A stretch of 25,232 nt of DNA from IDS-8 sp040902105 (GCA_040902105.1 JBBDXW010000042.1:1-25232), one strand, 5' to 3'. Positions 16,176-24,917 are shown, counted from the stretch's first letter. A program made the numbers and translations. Notes: generated by a model not told the origin, from the letters alone.

Positions 16176-16870
16176 TACTCCGGTTTTTGTGGAAGGCCGC
16201 CCTCGTCGAGGAGGTAGCCGGCATTCGGCACGGTGCGCAGGATCGTCGGATTTTTCGGATCGGTTTCGATTTTCTGTCGCAAGCGATGCACTAACTGTTT
16301 CAGAAGCTGCCGGTTGCCACCGGCGCGATTGCCCCAGACGTAGCCCAGGATACGCTCGGTCGGGACTGTGCGTCCGCCATGAGTAAAAAGCAGTTGCAAG
16401 AATCGTGCTTCGAGCGGCGTCAGGCGTACCGTCCCCAGCGGAAGGCCTTCGAGACTCAGATCCTCGGCGCGAAGCGTCAGGTTGCCGAAGTTCAAGTCTC
16501 CTTCCGCTTCAATGCCGACGCGACGCAACAACGCCCGAATGCGCGCAACCAGAATCCGCGGACTGAAAGGCTTCGTCAGGTAATCATCTGCTCCGAGCTC
16601 CAGTGCACGTACGATGTCTTCGTCCTCCTGGCGCACCGTCAACATCATCAGGGGAATGTCACTGCGCTGGCGCAACACCCTGGCGAGCTCGAATCCGTTC
16701 ATTCGCGGCATATTGATGTCACACACGGCGAGATCCGGTTGCTCGGACTCGAAGGCATCGAGCGCTTCGATTCCGTTGCTTGCCTTGACGACGAGGAATC
16801 CTGCTTGCTGCAACGCGAATCCGGTTATCGCCAGCAGGTCGAGGTCGTCATCAACCAGCAGAATCTTCAT
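16175..16870 (-). CDS. OmpR/PhoB-family response regulator
   Basis: The 231-residue protein has a receiver domain (1-115) with the acidic pocket D7-D9, phospho-acceptor D51 (VCDINMPRMNGF), T78 and K100 (YLTKPF). A winged-helix DNA-binding domain follows (about 130-225; RLTPLEARFLQLLF, then a C-terminal VPNAGYLL hairpin). It is a transcription factor paired with the kinase gene just upstream, whose stop overlaps this start by four bases (ATGA). Its targets are not shown by the sequence. Its position at the end of a sulfate-transport cluster suggests it controls that cluster or sulfur use, but this is inference. Confidence 0.95.
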   Translation of the reverse strand: MKILLVDDDLDLLAITGFALQQAGFLVVKASNGIEALDAFESEQPDLAVCDINMPRMNGFELARVLRQRSDIPLMMLTVRQEDEDIVRALELGADDYLTKPFSPRILVARIRALLRRVGIEAEGDLNFGNLTLRAEDLSLEGLPLGTVRLTPLEARFLQLLFTHGGRTVPTERILGYVWGNRAGGNRQLLKQLVHRLRQKIETDPKNPTILRTVPNAGYLLDEGGLPQKPE

Positions 16871-18936
16871 GAGTGACTGTCCGCCGGGAGTTCCACACGG
16901 GCGCGCGTGCCTGATTCTGGCCCGCGGCCGAGCGAAACTTCGCCGCCGTGCCGCTCGACGATTGAACGAACGATGTAAAGCCCGAGCCCGAGGCCGCTCT
17001 CCTCCGGATCTTCTCCGCCGGACCGCCTGAACTGTTCGAACAGGGCATCATTATCCGGATCGGCAGGACCCGGCCCGGCGTCGTCGATCCAGAATTCGAC
17101 GCCTCCGTTTGTCGAAGCTTTGGCGCCGATCCGAATCGCGCTGTCCGGCGGGCCGAACTTGCTTGCATTTGCCAGCAAGTTTACGACGACCTGAACGAGC
17201 CGTTGCTCGTCACCCCAGAGGACCGGCAGTCCATCGGGTATCCCTACCTCCAGTACCTGACCGCGCTGATCCAGAAGCGGCTCGATCAGCTCGCGTGCGG
17301 CCTGCACAACTTCAGCGAGTTCGACATCCTGATGTCGAATGCCCAGCTGTCCCGATTCGATTCGCACACTTTCGAGCAGATTGTCGATGAGCCAGGTAAG
17401 CCGCTGCGCGCCCCGTTCAAGGGAAAATACCAGTTGCTGCTGAGCGGCGGGAGACATTTCGCCGAGTCCGTCGCGCAGCAATTCGATCGAAGCAAGTTGA
17501 GCCGCAAGCGGAGTCCGGAATTCGTGCGATATGTTCGCAAGCACGGTATCCCTGGTGCGACGGACCGCTTCGAGCTCCGTTTCGTCGCGCAATACCTGTA
17601 CCTGCAAACCGTCACCCGCGGCCGAGCTTGCGATCACGACACGGTGCTGCCGTCCCCGCGCCGGTTCTATCTGCTCAACAGCGTTGGCGGACCCGATTCG
17701 CCGCGCCTCCAGAATGGGACATGCATGATCGCAGGGACGTCGTCCCTCGGCATCCCGCACCGGGTTCAGCAAATCGCCGCAAAATTGTCCAATAGCATCT
17801 GTCGCCGAGGTCTTGAGCAGGCGTTCGGCCTGGGGGTTCATAAAACGGACGCGGCGCTCTGCGTCGACCGCGTACACACCCTCGACGATACCGCTGAGAA
17901 CGGCCTGCGCTTCTGCTTCCCTCGTTCTGAGTTCACTCGTCAGGTCGACCAGGTTACGCCGCATATCTTCCATCGTGTTTGCAAGGATGCTGAGCTCCTT
18001 GCCGCCAGCCGGCGGGATAGAGGCGGCGAGATCGCCGGAGCCCAGACGTCGAGCGGCTTTCGTGAGGCGTTGCACGTCGCCAATCCAGTGCCGGCCGATG
18101 AGAATGCCGCTGATCGTAGCGAGGAGGGCGACGGCGATCGCCACCCGCAGCATCCTGCGCTTCATTTTTTCTATCGGGCGCATGACTGAACTGGCCGGAA
18201 GAACGGCCTGCAACAGCGCCACCGTCTCTCCGGTCGATGCCGCGACCGGCAGGCTCGCCGCATAGGCATCGAGACCGTCGAGAAATCCCGTAACCGGCTC
18301 GCCGCGCGCGAGCGCGTCGGAGTTCAGGACGGAGAACTCGCCCTCTCCGGCGCTGAACGACGCATAATCGACAATACGGATCTCGAGTCCTGCGCGCTCA
18401 CCGAGCCGTTGTGCGTACACTTCATCCATCTTGCGTATGGTGTAGACGATTACCTCCTCGTCGTGCAGCACCGGCGCCTGGGCCCCGCCCAGCGCTACCC
18501 CGGTGAGTGCACCGGTAACCATGAAAAGTTCGCCCTGTTCTTTGGCGGCGGCGAGAATATGTTGCCAGTCGACTTCCAGTCCGGTGGCGGCGACGAGGGT
18601 CCCGTTTCGCGCCACCGCACAGCCGTGCAACCCGGCACCCTCGCAATAACGCGATAAATAGGGACCCAATCCATCAACATCGTCGGCGTGCAGCAAGCGG
18701 CGTAACGTGGGCCGTTCTCCAAGTACCTGCGCGGCTGTCAGCAGGTCTTCCGTGTTCTGGCGCAACGATTCTCGTGTATCCGCGACAGCCAACGCGACGC
18801 GCGTACGCCCGTCGGCCTCCGCCAGATCCTGCAGGATCCGAATGCCCACTATGGAAACGGCGGCAACGGCCAGGGTTACCATCACCACCGTTGCGATCGC
18901 GAGCCAGCCAGCCAATCCGGGGGCGTGTATTTTCAT
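16867..18936 (-). CDS. Membrane sensor histidine kinase with periplasmic domain, HAMP, PAS
   Basis: The 689-residue protein has two transmembrane helices (about 8-33 and 261-283) enclosing a periplasmic sensor domain of about 225 residues. HAMP (about 284-335), PAS (about 340-455), dimerisation domain with H471 (NISHEFRTPLAA) and ATPase domain follow, with N-box N586/N590, DDAGPG and GLGLGLYIV. The PAS domain carries C386, C402 and C406 in FCGDLL...PCDHACPIL, a possible redox or metal site. It starts 18 bases after the cysW stop and overlaps the response-regulator gene by four bases, so it is likely co-transcribed with the sulfate transporter. The stimulus is unknown; periplasmic sulfate or transporter state is an inference. 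Confidence 0.94.
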   Translation of the reverse strand: MKIHAPGLAGWLAIATVVMVTLAVAAVSIVGIRILQDLAEADGRTRVALAVADTRESLRQNTEDLLTAAQVLGERPTLRRLLHADDVDGLGPYLSRYCEGAGLHGCAVARNGTLVAATGLEVDWQHILAAAKEQGELFMVTGALTGVALGGAQAPVLHDEEVIVYTIRKMDEVYAQRLGERAGLEIRIVDYASFSAGEGEFSVLNSDALARGEPVTGFLDGLDAYAASLPVAASTGETVALLQAVLPASSVMRPIEKMKRRMLRVAIAVALLATISGILIGRHWIGDVQRLTKAARRLGSGDLAASIPPAGGKELSILANTMEDMRRNLVDLTSELRTREAEAQAVLSGIVEGVYAVDAERRVRFMNPQAERLLKTSATDAIGQFCGDLLNPVRDAEGRRPCDHACPILEARRIGSANAVEQIEPARGRQHRVVIASSAAGDGLQVQVLRDETELEAVRRTRDTVLANISHEFRTPLAAQLASIELLRDGLGEMSPAAQQQLVFSLERGAQRLTWLIDNLLESVRIESGQLGIRHQDVELAEVVQAARELIEPLLDQRGQVLEVGIPDGLPVLWGDEQRLVQVVVNLLANASKFGPPDSAIRIGAKASTNGGVEFWIDDAGPGPADPDNDALFEQFRRSGGEDPEESGLGLGLYIVRSIVERHGGEVSLGRGPESGTRARVELPADSHS

Positions 18937-18954
18937 AAGGATTCAGGCACCGGT

Positions 18955-19815
18955 TCAGCCCGGCCGCCGCCTTCGCGATCCCAGCGCCTCGACCACTGCC
19001 TTGACCAGCAGCGTAAATACCGCCAGTAGCATCAGCAATGAAGCAACCGCGAATGCACCAACAAGATCGTACTCGTTATACAGAATTTCCACGTGCAGCG
19101 GCATGGTTGTCGTCAGACCGCGAATATGGCCCGACACGACTGCGACCGCACCGAATTCTCCCATGGCGCGGGCGTTGCAGAGAATGATTCCATACAACAG
19201 GGCCCATTTCACGCCGGGCAGCGTGACCCGGAAGAACGTGGTCCAGCCGTTCGCCCCGAGAGTCACGGCGGCCTCCTCGGCCTCGCGGCCCTGCATCTGC
19301 ATTACCGGAATCAGTTCCCGCGCCACGTACGGAAACGTGACGAACATTGTGGCCAGTACGATACCGGGGAGCGCAAACACGATCGAGACGTCGTTTTCCT
19401 GGAGCCACGGACCGAACCACCCTTGCGAACCGAACAAGAGGATGAAAACCAGTCCTGCGACCACCGGCGACACGGAGAACGGCAGATCGATCAACGTGAG
19501 AAAGAATTGCTTGCCACGAAAGTCGAACTTTGCAATTGACCAGGCGGCGGCCAATCCGAAAACCGTATTGAGCGGGACTACAATCGCAGCGGTCGTCAGC
19601 GTAAGGCGAATCGCAGCCATCGTATCCGGGGTCATGAGTGCTTCGAGATAAACGTCGAGGCCTTTCGAAAATGCATAAGTGAGCACGGATCCTACGGGCA
19701 CGATCAGAATCACGGTCAGGAAAGCAAGCGAAACAACGATCAGCGCCGGGCCGATCAGACGACCGGGTAACGTCGATCCCGCCGCGTGTGCCAGATGTCG
19801 AGCCGCGACTGCCAT
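18955..19815 (-). CDS. cysW: Sulfate ABC transporter permease CysW
   Basis: The 286-residue inner-membrane permease has six or so helices and the EAA coupling motif (EEAAVTLGANGWTTFFRVTLPGVK), which docks on the ATPase. The sequence DLPFSVSPVVAGLVFILLFG and the ARAMGEFGAV loop fit the CysW branch. The start ATG shares one base with the cysT stop, so the two permease subunits are translationally coupled. The kinase gene follows 18 bases later. Confidence 0.96.
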   Translation of the reverse strand: MAVAARHLAHAAGSTLPGRLIGPALIVVSLAFLTVILIVPVGSVLTYAFSKGLDVYLEALMTPDTMAAIRLTLTTAAIVVPLNTVFGLAAAWSIAKFDFRGKQFFLTLIDLPFSVSPVVAGLVFILLFGSQGWFGPWLQENDVSIVFALPGIVLATMFVTFPYVARELIPVMQMQGREAEEAAVTLGANGWTTFFRVTLPGVKWALLYGIILCNARAMGEFGAVAVVSGHIRGLTTTMPLHVEILYNEYDLVGAFAVASLLMLLAVFTLLVKAVVEALGSRRRRPG

Positions 19816-20660
19816 CAGCGTCCTCCCACCCGGCGATGCAAACGCCAGCCGTTGACCGCGTTGATCGTCAACAGCATGACGAATGAAAAGCAGAGCATCA
19901 CCAGGCCGAGGGCGGTGGCACCAAGATAATCGAACTGCTCCAGCTTGATGACGATCAGCAGCGGCGTGATCTCCGTGCGCATCGGAATATTGCCCGCAAC
20001 AAAGATTACCGAACCGTACTCTCCGATCGCCCTGGCAAGCGCCAGTGCGAAGCCGGTGGCTAGCGCGGGAAGGATGATCGGCAGGATGACACGCCGGAAC
20101 ACCATCCAGCGGCCGGCGCCCAGGGATTCGGCCGCTTCCTCGAGGCTGGCCTCGACTTCTTCCAGGGCCGGCTGCACGGACCGCACCACGAACGGCAGGC
20201 CGATCAGGGTCAGCGCGACCACAACACCAATCCAGGTATAGGCCACCTGTATGCCAAACGAGCCAAGCCACTGGCCGATCCACGTCTGCGGGCCGAACAC
20301 GGTCGCAAGCGCAATGCCGGAGACGGCCGTCGGCAACGCAAACGGCAGGTCGATGATTGCATCGATGAGACGCCGGCCGGGAAAGCGATAACGCACCAGC
20401 GTCCAGGCAATGATGAGGCCGAATACGGCATTCAGGCTTGCCGCAAGTAATGACGCTCCGAAGCTCAGTCGATAACTCGCAAGGGCCCTCGGCTCGGTGG
20501 CGATGCGCCACAGTTCAGACAACGGCAGGCTGGCCGCCTTGAATACAAGCGCGGCGATCGGAATCAGCACGATCAATCCGAGAAACGCTCCGGCAAGGCC
20601 GACGGTCAGTCCGAACCCCGGCAGCACGCTCGGCTGCACCCATGTCCTGCTGGTTGACAT
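19815..20660 (-). CDS. cysT: Sulfate ABC transporter permease CysT
   Basis: This permease of about 281 residues carries DLPFALPTAVSGIALATVFG, the EAA motif EEAAESLGAGRWMVFRRVILP, and ARAIGEYGSVIFVAGN, all typical of CysT (CysU). It forms the channel with CysW. A GTG at 20663 directly precedes the ATG at 20660 in frame; both lie behind a GGAGCG site and either may be used. It begins 18-21 bases after cysA. Confidence 0.96.
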   Translation of the reverse strand: MSTSRTWVQPSVLPGFGLTVGLAGAFLGLIVLIPIAALVFKAASLPLSELWRIATEPRALASYRLSFGASLLAASLNAVFGLIIAWTLVRYRFPGRRLIDAIIDLPFALPTAVSGIALATVFGPQTWIGQWLGSFGIQVAYTWIGVVVALTLIGLPFVVRSVQPALEEVEASLEEAAESLGAGRWMVFRRVILPIILPALATGFALALARAIGEYGSVIFVAGNIPMRTEITPLLIVIKLEQFDYLGATALGLVMLCFSFVMLLTINAVNGWRLHRRVGGR

Positions 20661-20681
20661 CACAATGCGCTCCGGCCAGAG

Positions 20682-22478
20682 CTATCCGAAACTGGCCACG
20701 GCACCTTCGCGCACGTGCCGTACAGACAGACTTTCCGTGTCGCTGCGTGCGCATGTCACGAGAACGGCCGCGAACCGGCACTGCTTCGTCAAAGCGGCCA
20801 ATGCCTCGATGAGTGCGCTGCCGCTCGTACTCGACGTCATGCCGATCAACAGCATCGTCGACGGTGCCGATCGAAGCCGGACTCGCAGTTCATCGGCAAT
20901 TCCTTCGCGAAATGACTCCGTGCGAACATCGACGCCGTGCAATTGCAACGCGGCATTGCGGATATCGAGCAGGTCCCGATACCGCGCACCATACAGTGAG
21001 CGTTCGTCGGCGGGCACCAGCAAGGTCGAATCGACGCTCATGTGGCGCAACAAGCTGCCGGCGGTGCTCAGCACACTGTCGCGCGCGGGTCGCGACGGCT
21101 GTGCATAAATCAACAGGCGCTCTGCCGGCCGATTGTCGGAACCCACTATCAGGACCTGGCTGGCCCCGTCCTGCAACAGCCTCGCAGCAATCTGCAGGCC
21201 ATGCCCCTCGTCGAGCTCGACCACCGGCAGTCCGGCCAACGGCGCCTTGCCGGCATCGTACGCAGGATGCAGTGTCGGCGTGATATGCATCCGCATCGCC
21301 AGATCGCTGACCAGCTTCGATTTCTTCAGGCGCAGTTCCGCCTCGTCACGGGTTCCGAGCAATCGCAGGCTGCTGATTCGCGTCGAGAGCACATGGATGC
21401 GCTTTACTCCGATGCAGAGCTTCTGCCCGATGATCAACGGCGCTGTTTCCGACTCGCGCGCACTGCGCGATGCCTCCATGCTGAAGACAGGCGCATCCGG
21501 CTTGAGTGCGCTTTGCAACAACGGATTGGCCTCGACCGACAGTCGGATGCGTTCCAGCGAACCGACAAACTCCATCTCGACCACCTCGGCCGAGCCGATC
21601 GGATGCGCCGCCGCCCGCACATCGCTGCGGGCAACCACGATGTCCTCCGGACGAATGACGACCGTCGCTTCCGTACCGCACGACGGCGGCGGGAGTGCGA
21701 TACGGTCAAGGCGAAATAACGACTCGCCGATCCGCATGCCGTTGCGTTCGCGATGTCCCAGCAACAGGTTCGCCGCGCCCAGGAACGTGGCGACGAAGCG
21801 GGTTTTGGGGCGTGCATAGAGGACCCGGGGCTCACCGACTTCCTGCAGCCGTCCACGGTCCATGACGCCGATGCGGTCAGCCATCGTAAAGGCTTCCTCC
21901 TGGTCGTGCGTCACGAGAATCGTGGTGATGCCGACGGCACGTTGAATGTCGCGTATGCCACGGCGCAAATCATCCCGAATCCTGGCGTCCAGCGCACCGA
22001 ACGGTTCATCCAGCAGCAATACCCGGGGTTCATGTGCCAGCGCGCGGGCCACTGCCACCCGTTGTTGCTGCCCGCCGGACAGTTCCGACGGCAGGCGGCG
22101 ATCGAATCCCTCGAGTGACACGAGCTTCAGCAACTCGGCCCTCCGTTGGCGCCGCAGCTTCGCCGGTACGCGCCGTGCGCGTAACGCAAACTCGATGTTG
22201 TCGGCAATCGTCATGTGGCGGAAAAGGGCGTAGTTCTGGAAGACGAAGCCCACCTCTCGCTCCCGCGGGCTTACGTTCGATACGTCCCGGCCATTCAGCA
22301 CGATACGGCCATGGTCAATGGTTGTCAGGCCGGCGATCGCGCGCAACAAAGTGCTTTTGCCGCTCCCCGACGGACCGAGCAGTACGAAAAACTCCCCGTC
22401 CGTGATGCTGACGGAAACGTCGTTGACGGCGGCTGCTCCGTCGTAGTGTTTCGAAACCTGTTCCAGTGCAATCGACAT
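20682..22478 (-). CDS. cysA: CysA-type sulfate ABC ATPase fused to a C-terminal UspA-like domain (598 aa)
   Basis: Residues 1-370 are a normal CysA: Walker A GPSGSGKST (35-43), Q81, signature LSGGQ (133-137), Walker B VLLLDEP (153-159), switch H191 and a TOBE-like region (VVIRPEDI about 273-280). The known family is about 350-365 residues; this one continues for about 220 more. From about 453 the extension reads like a universal stress protein: a beta strand RLLIYAQPSRPARDSVL, a helix, LLVPADE, then LQLHGVDVRTESFREG and a strand TMLLIGMTSS. The Usp nucleotide loop is degenerate. Residues 385-450 may be a second, weaker copy. The frame is intact and in the cys order, so the fusion looks genuine. 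A regulatory input on the transporter is inferred. Confidence 0.9.
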   Translation of the reverse strand: MSIALEQVSKHYDGAAAVNDVSVSITDGEFFVLLGPSGSGKSTLLRAIAGLTTIDHGRIVLNGRDVSNVSPREREVGFVFQNYALFRHMTIADNIEFALRARRVPAKLRRQRRAELLKLVSLEGFDRRLPSELSGGQQQRVAVARALAHEPRVLLLDEPFGALDARIRDDLRRGIRDIQRAVGITTILVTHDQEEAFTMADRIGVMDRGRLQEVGEPRVLYARPKTRFVATFLGAANLLLGHRERNGMRIGESLFRLDRIALPPPSCGTEATVVIRPEDIVVARSDVRAAAHPIGSAEVVEMEFVGSLERIRLSVEANPLLQSALKPDAPVFSMEASRSARESETAPLIIGQKLCIGVKRIHVLSTRISSLRLLGTRDEAELRLKKSKLVSDLAMRMHITPTLHPAYDAGKAPLAGLPVVELDEGHGLQIAARLLQDGASQVLIVGSDNRPAERLLIYAQPSRPARDSVLSTAGSLLRHMSVDSTLLVPADERSLYGARYRDLLDIRNAALQLHGVDVRTESFREGIADELRVRLRSAPSTMLLIGMTSSTSGSALIEALAALTKQCRFAAVLVTCARSDTESLSVRHVREGAVASFG

Positions 22479-22530
22479 GATGTCCCCTGCCGCGTGTCCT
22501 TCCCTTGAGCTGGTTCGGGCAATGCTAGAG

Positions 22531-22561
22531 CCGGCGGGTTACCGCGTCGGTATCCCGCCGG
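22531..22561 (-). repeat. Strong hairpin between porin and cysA
   Basis: The arms ccggcggg (22531-22538) and cccgccgg (22554-22561) pair perfectly. After a single t-t mismatch, taccg (22540-22544) pairs with cggta (22548-22552), leaving a three-base loop. This 13-bp stem lies in the 116-base gap between the porin stop and the cysA start. It has no T-run. In the transcript it could protect the 3' end of an sbp-porin message and set different levels for the periplasmic and outer-membrane parts versus the inner-membrane parts. Confidence 0.7.
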
Positions 22562-22594
22562 TTACAGGCAAGTGACATTCGTCCTGCGCGGCGT

Positions 22595-23821
22595 TCAGAA
22601 GCCGTGCTGCAAACGAAGGAACAGGGCCTTTTCGTCAGGCCGGTCGCCTGTGCCGAAGCCGCCGTCGAACGACGTTTGCTGGTAGATCAGCGAACTTTTC
22701 AATCCTTCAACAGGGAACCAGTTGACGCCGACCGCCCAGGTATCGGCAGCGCGGACGGCAACGGCCGGGTTGGCAAACGAGCTTTCCGCGCCCGTAAAAG
22801 CGTCGTCATCGATCGTGAGCTGGCTGAGCCTCGCGACCAGCTGTACGCCGCCGACGGCCGATTTCGGATCACGGTAACCGGCTTTTTCGCCCGTCAGGAA
22901 CCACTCTCCGGTAACTTGCCACGCCTGGTGATCGAGAGTGCCCGTTCGATCGAAGCCGGTACCGACCCGTCGCACGTCCTGGCTGACCTGAACCCATTCA
23001 CCGAGCAGTCCAAAGGGCCCGCTGTACCCATAGAATTGCGGAGATACTCTCAGGCGCTCGCCGTCGGCGAACGTGCCGTCGGTGCCGATCCGGTAAAGGA
23101 ATACCGTGTTCTGTCCCGGCGAGCGGTAACCCGACAGGAGCGGTGCAATGACGTTTCCGTCGGTGCTGCCGTAACTGGCTCCGACACCGAAACCCAGCAC
23201 CGAATCGGTCGATTTGAACGGTTCCGAAAAAAGGCGCAGAGCGACTTCCTGGTTACCGTCATTGTCCTGATCGCCGGATCGCCCGTCATCGACTCCATTG
23301 AAGATGCCGGCTGCCCAGTTGAACCGTTCACCGCCTCCCGAAAGCTGCACACCGATATCGCGGTTCGGCACCAGTTCCGTCACGATCGATCGCTCGACCA
23401 TGCGCAGGCTGTTGGCAGACTGCAGGCGCTCGAGACCGACCGGGGGCTTGAATTTGCCGGCGCGCAAAGTGACGCCGCCGCCGAGCCTGGTGTCCACCCA
23501 GGCATCGATGAGCTGCTCATCGCCGCCGCCGAAGTCCGGCATCAGCCGAAACTCGATTCGTTCGCCAAAACTTCCCTCGAACGTCAGGCGCACCCGCCGG
23601 AGAAGCCATTCATTGTCGTCGTCGGGTGCCGAATCCTCCGCGAAGTAACGTCCGTCCACATGCAGAAGTCCACGCAGCCGTAGCGTCCAGTCATCATCGG
23701 CGGAACTCAATGCAAAACCTCCCGGACCGGCGCCGACGCTGCCATTGTCCTCTGCCATTGCCGAAAACGAAGTAACGAGCAGCGCCGCCAGACCGGCGCG
23801 AGCTGCAATTTTTACGTTCAT
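22595..23821 (-). CDS. OprO/OprP-type (phosphate-selective family) outer-membrane porin
   Basis: The 408-residue protein has a signal peptide (MNVKIAARAGLAALLVTSFSAMA, cleaved before ED) and an all-beta body. The family start is seen in LRLRGLLHVDGRYF and LRRVRLTFEGSFGERIEFRLMPDFG. The conserved LRAGKFKPPVGLERLQSANSLRMVERS follows, and the chain ends in Phe (LFLRLQHGF), as outer-membrane barrels do. Known members form anion-selective trimers for phosphate and polyphosphate. Here it sits between sbp and cysA, so sulfate or a related oxyanion is the likely cargo, by context only. The frame is open upstream to 24130, but this ATG starts the signal peptide. Confidence 0.92.
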   Translation of the reverse strand: MNVKIAARAGLAALLVTSFSAMAEDNGSVGAGPGGFALSSADDDWTLRLRGLLHVDGRYFAEDSAPDDDNEWLLRRVRLTFEGSFGERIEFRLMPDFGGGDEQLIDAWVDTRLGGGVTLRAGKFKPPVGLERLQSANSLRMVERSIVTELVPNRDIGVQLSGGGERFNWAAGIFNGVDDGRSGDQDNDGNQEVALRLFSEPFKSTDSVLGFGVGASYGSTDGNVIAPLLSGYRSPGQNTVFLYRIGTDGTFADGERLRVSPQFYGYSGPFGLLGEWVQVSQDVRRVGTGFDRTGTLDHQAWQVTGEWFLTGEKAGYRDPKSAVGGVQLVARLSQLTIDDDAFTGAESSFANPAVAVRAADTWAVGVNWFPVEGLKSSLIYQQTSFDGGFGTGDRPDEKALFLRLQHGF

Positions 23822-23864
23822 TCTGGTTGCCTGTGATGTAGGTTGATGGTTGAACCGCGCCCTG

Positions 23865-24917
23865 TTATTGCAGGTAAATCCGGTCGAATACGCCGCCATC
23901 GTCGAAATGTTCGGCCTGCGCCCTGGACCAACCGCCGAAAACGTCATCAATCGTGAACAGGCGAATGTCGGGATACTGTTCGCGATAGCGGGCACTGACT
24001 TCCGGGTCGCGAGGACGGAAGTAATGACGTGCAACGATGTCCTGGCCTTCCGGGGTATAGAGATATTCGAGATAGGCCCGGGCGACAGCCCGCGTACCCT
24101 TGCGATCGACGACCGTGTCCACAACCGCAACGGTCGGTTCGGCCAGGATACTCACCGACGGCATAACGATATCCAGCGTGTCTTCCCCCACTTCATCGAG
24201 TGCGAGCAATGCTTCGTTTTCCCAGGCCAGCAGAACATCGCCGAGCCCGCGTTGCACAAAGGTGTTCGTGGAGCCGCGAGCTCCGCGATCGAGTACCGGC
24301 ACGTGCTTGTACAGCTCACCGACGAAGTCCGCTGCGTGTTTCTGTGCCTGTGCCACCTTTTCCTTGGGCGCCGAATCGAGCAGATTGAGGTCTCCCAGCT
24401 CGCGTTCGAGCACATAGCCCCACGCCGCCAGGTAGTTCCAGCGGGCGCCGCCCGAAGTTTTCGGGTTGGGCGTAATAACCTGCACGTCCTCTTTCAACAG
24501 GTCCGGCCAGTCGCGTATGTTCTTGGGGTTGCCTTCGCGCACGAGAAAAACGATGGTCGACGTGTATGGCGCGTTGTTTTGCGGTAAACGCGACTGCCAG
24601 TCAGGATTCAGGCGCTTGCTGTGCAGCCTGATGGCCTCGACATCGTATGCGAGTGCCAGGGTGACCACGTCCGCATCGAGTCCGTCGATGACCGAACGAG
24701 CCTGGCTGCCGGAACCGCCGTGCGACATCTGCACGACCAGCTCATCGCCCGTCTGCTGCTTCCAGTGTGCAGCAAACTTCGCGTTGAAATCGCGATACAG
24801 CTCGCGCGTCGGGTCGTACGAGACGTTGAGGAGCTCAACCCGCTCCGCGGCCGCCAAACCGGCAAGCAAAAGCGAGGCGACTATGACCGGTATACGGACG
24901 GACGATCGAATGTTCAT
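23865..24917 (-). CDS. sbp: Periplasmic sulfate-binding protein
   Basis: The 350-residue protein has a signal peptide (MNIRSSVRIPVIVASLLLAG, cleaved after AAA) and near-diagnostic Sbp motifs: NVSYDPTRELYRDFN, SHGGSGSQARSVIDGL, ADVVTLALAYDV, YTSTIVFLVREGNPK and PKTSGGARWNYLAAWGY. The family binds sulfate (and thiosulfate) and hands it to CysTW. The ATG at 24917 has AGGAGA seven bases upstream, which decides it over an in-frame ATG at 24938. It is the first gene of the transport cluster; the porin follows after 43 bases. Confidence 0.97.
   Translation of the reverse strand: MNIRSSVRIPVIVASLLLAGLAAAERVELLNVSYDPTRELYRDFNAKFAAHWKQQTGDELVVQMSHGGSGSQARSVIDGLDADVVTLALAYDVEAIRLHSKRLNPDWQSRLPQNNAPYTSTIVFLVREGNPKNIRDWPDLLKEDVQVITPNPKTSGGARWNYLAAWGYVLERELGDLNLLDSAPKEKVAQAQKHAADFVGELYKHVPVLDRGARGSTNTFVQRGLGDVLLAWENEALLALDEVGEDTLDIVMPSVSILAEPTVAVVDTVVDRKGTRAVARAYLEYLYTPEGQDIVARHYFRPRDPEVSARYREQYPDIRLFTIDDVFGGWSRAQAEHFDDGGVFDRIYLQ

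Noticed and set aside
22604..23683. Plus-strand open frame (359 codons) opposite the porin
   Set aside because: The minus-strand product has signal peptide, family motifs and terminal Phe; the plus-strand product has none.
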